The position numbers and the translations under genes are program-made. From contig CATNEN010000031.1 of assembly GCA_950097015.1 (NCBI GenBank), positions 2,730,001-2,794,000 of the forward strand: a DNA stretch of 64,000 nucleotides, given 5' to 3'. This DNA is from Macrostomum hystrix (Eukaryota > Platyhelminthes > Macrostomidae). Below, one piece after another: positions 62,601-64,000 of the stretch. Position 1 is the stretch's first letter; every line of letters begins with the position of its first letter. The notes under the pieces are model-generated. The model ran no database searches and had not been told where the DNA came from. It saw only the letters and a program-made list of their open reading frames with translations.

Positions 62601-64000
62601 GTGAATGTCCAACGCACTGTCGAACTCGAGCTTCGCGATACCTTCGAAGCACTTCTTAAGATGCGGCTGGACGCGCAGCGGGTCCTTGGTCTCGGACAAA
62701 ATCTCGAGCATTTCATCGTTGGACAGGAAGAAAAAGCGAGGGAAGAACAGTCGCTTCTTCTCCAGGTAGGTGTTTAGACCCTTCTGGATTTTGTCCAGCA
62801 GTTCGTTTGAGTCCTTTAGTTTCTCTAGCAGGCCCGGCATGTCAGTGGCCTTCAACAGCTTCGGATCCTTGGCCGTGTTCTTCATGACGTCGCGCCAGTT
62901 ACGGTCCACAGTTTGGAACAGCCGGCCCTGCTCCGGCATCTGCTGCATGATGTCCTCCGAGCTGAAGATCGGCTCCAGGTAGAGCCAATTCGCCTGCACC
63001 TTCAGCCACTCGTCGATTGTCTCCTGAATGCGCAGCAGGCGCTCCTCCCACTCGCGGATGTCCTTCTCAAATGGCCGAATAAACGGCGAGCCGCGCATCG
63101 TCTGCGTGCGCATGATCTGGTCGTCCAGCTGAGTTTGAATGTCGTCGACGCTGGACAGAATGTTAATGCCGGTCTCGCGGTAGGGAATTAGAGAGAAGCT
63201 TATTGGCTCCCAGTCGTCTACCATTTTCTTCATGCCTGTCAATAAGTGAGAAAATCATGCTTTAAATGCTAGCTGTTTGATTAATCAGTTTTCCCTTAGA
63301 AAATTTGTTCCTGAAGGTTTAGTTGGCCGGTGAAAGGAATTGTAAATAAAGCCAAACGCACCCTTCTCCAAACTGTGTTCCTTTGAAGCCGCTGCTGAAA
63401 TCTGGCCAAACTCCTCCATGAAGGCGTCCAGCTTGAGTCCCAGCACTTTTATGAGAGTTGTGCCAGAATCTGGGGTGATGTTGAAGCCGCAGATGCTCGA
63501 CATTTTGGCCCAGTGGCGATCTCTGATGCCTGGATTACACAGAATCTCGATCACGTTGATCTTCTCCTTGAAGTCTCGAATCTTCTCAGTCAAGGTGTTG
63601 CAAATGTCCAGCGCAGCGGGCGGCTTGATATCCTCTTCGTCATCTTTCTCTTCCTCGCCTCCCTCGCCTTGAGTCTCGTCGTCCAGCTTCCTTCTCTTCT
63701 TCTTCTCGCGCTCGCGCTCCTCCTTCTCAGCCTGCATCTTCTTCAGCCTATTGTTAAACACCTTGGAGACGCGGAAAATTTCTCGGCTGATTTCGTCCAC
63801 TTCTTCGGCAATGCGCTCCGCCTCTAGGGCAAGGAATTCTCCTTTGAGCCACCTAGAGAGATAACCAAGTGTAATTGTACCAAGCGTTAAGGCAAAAACT
63901 ACTGCTACATAAATCGATCGAATCGATCGAATAATAAACCCGATCGAATGCTGATTCGCTTACTGGTTCTCCTTGTTCAGGTATCTGTTTGTGTACTTGA
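47655..64000 (-). CDS. Axonemal inner-arm dynein heavy chain (DNAH3/7/12 class), 3' part
   Basis: Exons: 64000-63964 (partial), 63852-63362, 63235-62454, 61438-60120, 60017-59704, 59608-59007, 58593-55391, 55096-54879, 53921-53729, 53581-53389, 53298-53126, one of 51666-51526 or 51251-51111, 50409-50251, 50026-48236, 47916-47655. All phases agree; about 3291 codons. The motor drives ciliary or flagellar beating. Seen in order: an acidic/basic KE-rich stretch and linker; AAA1 with P-loop [10 protein letters not shown] and FDEFNRI; AAA2 GEPFGGKT and [20 protein letters not shown]3 GPTGTGKS with [13 protein letters not shown]4 GVGGSGRQS; the coiled-coil stalk (about 56.6-55.7 kb); AAA5 [22 protein letters not shown]6 [15 protein letters not shown]; and the C-terminal domain ending [12 protein letters not shown] and CQLDD. 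All four nucleotide-binding loops look intact. The N-terminal tail lies beyond the right edge. Assignment among DNAH3, 7 and 12 is unresolved. Confidence 0.96.
50053..50250. repeat. Short tandem repeat in a dynein intron, about 34-bp unit, 3 copies
   Basis: TTCTGGAGATTGTCCCGCAC and close variants recur between about 50100 and 50215; the rest of this 224-base intron is unique. Confidence 0.75.
50885..50975. repeat. Dispersed CACGTG repeat, copy in a dynein intron
   Basis: CATTGGCTGAGATCGGTCAC, then CACGTGACTGAGTT and a tail with TTTAGAAACAAT; homologous to 7876-8030. A weaker inverted relative may lie near 48105-48160. Confidence 0.5.
51111..51251 (-). other. Dynein alternative exon B (141 nt)
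   Basis: Acceptor GGATTTTAG, donor GTAAGT. Encodes [20 protein letters not shown] then the same [16 protein letters not shown] core and LMTTQLM. 33 of 46 complete codons give the same residue as exon A; differences cluster before and after the core. Same length and phase as exon A, with Ser at the downstream junction. Confidence 0.88.
51526..51666 (-). other. Dynein alternative exon A (141 nt)
   Basis: Acceptor ATTATTCCAG, donor GTGAGT. Encodes [20 protein letters not shown] then the [16 protein letters not shown] core and KLCTNLV. Starts with one base finishing a codon and ends with two bases, exactly as exon B; joining to 53126 and 50409 keeps the frame, giving Ser at the first junction and Ile at the second. 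Confidence 0.88.
51814..52588. mobile_element. Non-autonomous DNA transposon with 45-bp inverted ends and nested hairpin
   Basis: Ends start CAGTAGGACTACCAAGCCAT (left) and CAGTAGGACCACCAAGCCAT (right, reverse complement); the 45-bp repeats match but for one base. The element is flanked by TTAA on both sides (51810-51813, 52589-52592). That fits a piggyBac-type TTAA target. It is also readable as a pogo-type TA target with ends beginning ACAGTAGG. Inside, 52297-52372 and 52455-52535 form a second long inverted repeat around a CAGTAGAACTACCAAGGGGG segment resembling the outer end. No transposase is encoded. It sits in the intron just upstream of exon A. Confidence 0.8.
54349..54402 (-). other. 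Possible 54-nt dynein cassette exon
   Basis: Between dynein exons 54879 and 53921, a GC-rich block ends at a good donor (GTGAGT) and would encode a Ser-rich [17 protein letters not shown] insert, in phase 1 on both sides, adding 18 residues. The acceptor (CTCGAG) has a poor pyrimidine tract, and known dyneins do not need the insert. Confidence 0.3.
54745..54835 (+). mobile_element. 3' fragment of a family B-type SINE in a dynein intron
   Basis: CAGTCCATGGACTGAACAAG, then TTTGGCCCAACTGGGCCAGT; resembles 9307-9385 and the tail of the SINE at 4680-4885. The tRNA-like head is missing. It lies about 45 bases from the exon donor at 54879. Confidence 0.6.

Overview
The window is nuclear DNA of an invertebrate animal. 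All recognisable genes have spliceosomal introns with GT donors and AG acceptors, and their products are animal proteins: GOLPH3, xanthine dehydrogenase, an axonemal dynein heavy chain, and a sperm-type cyclic-nucleotide-binding protein. Coding exons are GC-rich and the DNA between them is AT-rich. The compact layout, many intronic minisatellites and tRNA-derived SINEs would fit a lophotrochozoan such as a free-living flatworm (Macrostomum-like), but I cannot prove the taxon from this window.

Layout. 1-4.9 kb: a SINE, the last exon of a small membrane protein gene (+), a broken Tc1/mariner-type transposon with 93-bp terminal inverted repeats, and another SINE. 4.9-9.4 kb: two minisatellites, a long-hairpin element and a SINE. 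9.4-20.6 kb (-): a four-exon gene for a 645-residue SR-rich protein with dsRNA-binding-like domains; its introns are mostly tandem arrays. 20.6-24.7 kb: AT-rich intergenic DNA with a SINE and a possible MITE. 24.7-28.7 kb (+): GOLPH3 in two exons, its intron almost entirely a 43-bp array. 28.7-34.4 kb: 3' UTR and intergenic DNA with three arrays. 34.5-37.8 kb (+): a four-exon CNBD2-like gene of 563 residues. 38.3-44.9 kb (-): a complete nine-exon xanthine dehydrogenase gene of 1335 residues, tail to tail with the CNBD2-like gene. 44.9-47.6 kb: two arrays. 47.7-64.0 kb (-): the 3' part (15 coding-exon positions, about 3291 codons) of an inner-arm axonemal dynein heavy chain, cut by the right edge.

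I assembled the gene models by matching splice sites and phase. Exon sums are exact multiples of three: XDH 4008 nt, GOLPH3 909 nt, CNBD2-like 1692 nt, SR/dsRBD 1938 nt, dynein 9876 nt after the first 2 nt.

Main points of interest: (1) a tandemly duplicated pair of 141-nt dynein exons, equal in length and phase, that look mutually exclusive; (2) minisatellites born inside a SINE; (3) a 25-unit higher-order repeat in the GOLPH3 intron; (4) an XDH whose substrate pocket has Met-Gly where Phe1009-Thr1010 is expected; (5) a general pattern in which most larger introns carry their own unrelated minisatellite while exons stay clean; (6) several non-autonomous elements with long inverted repeats.
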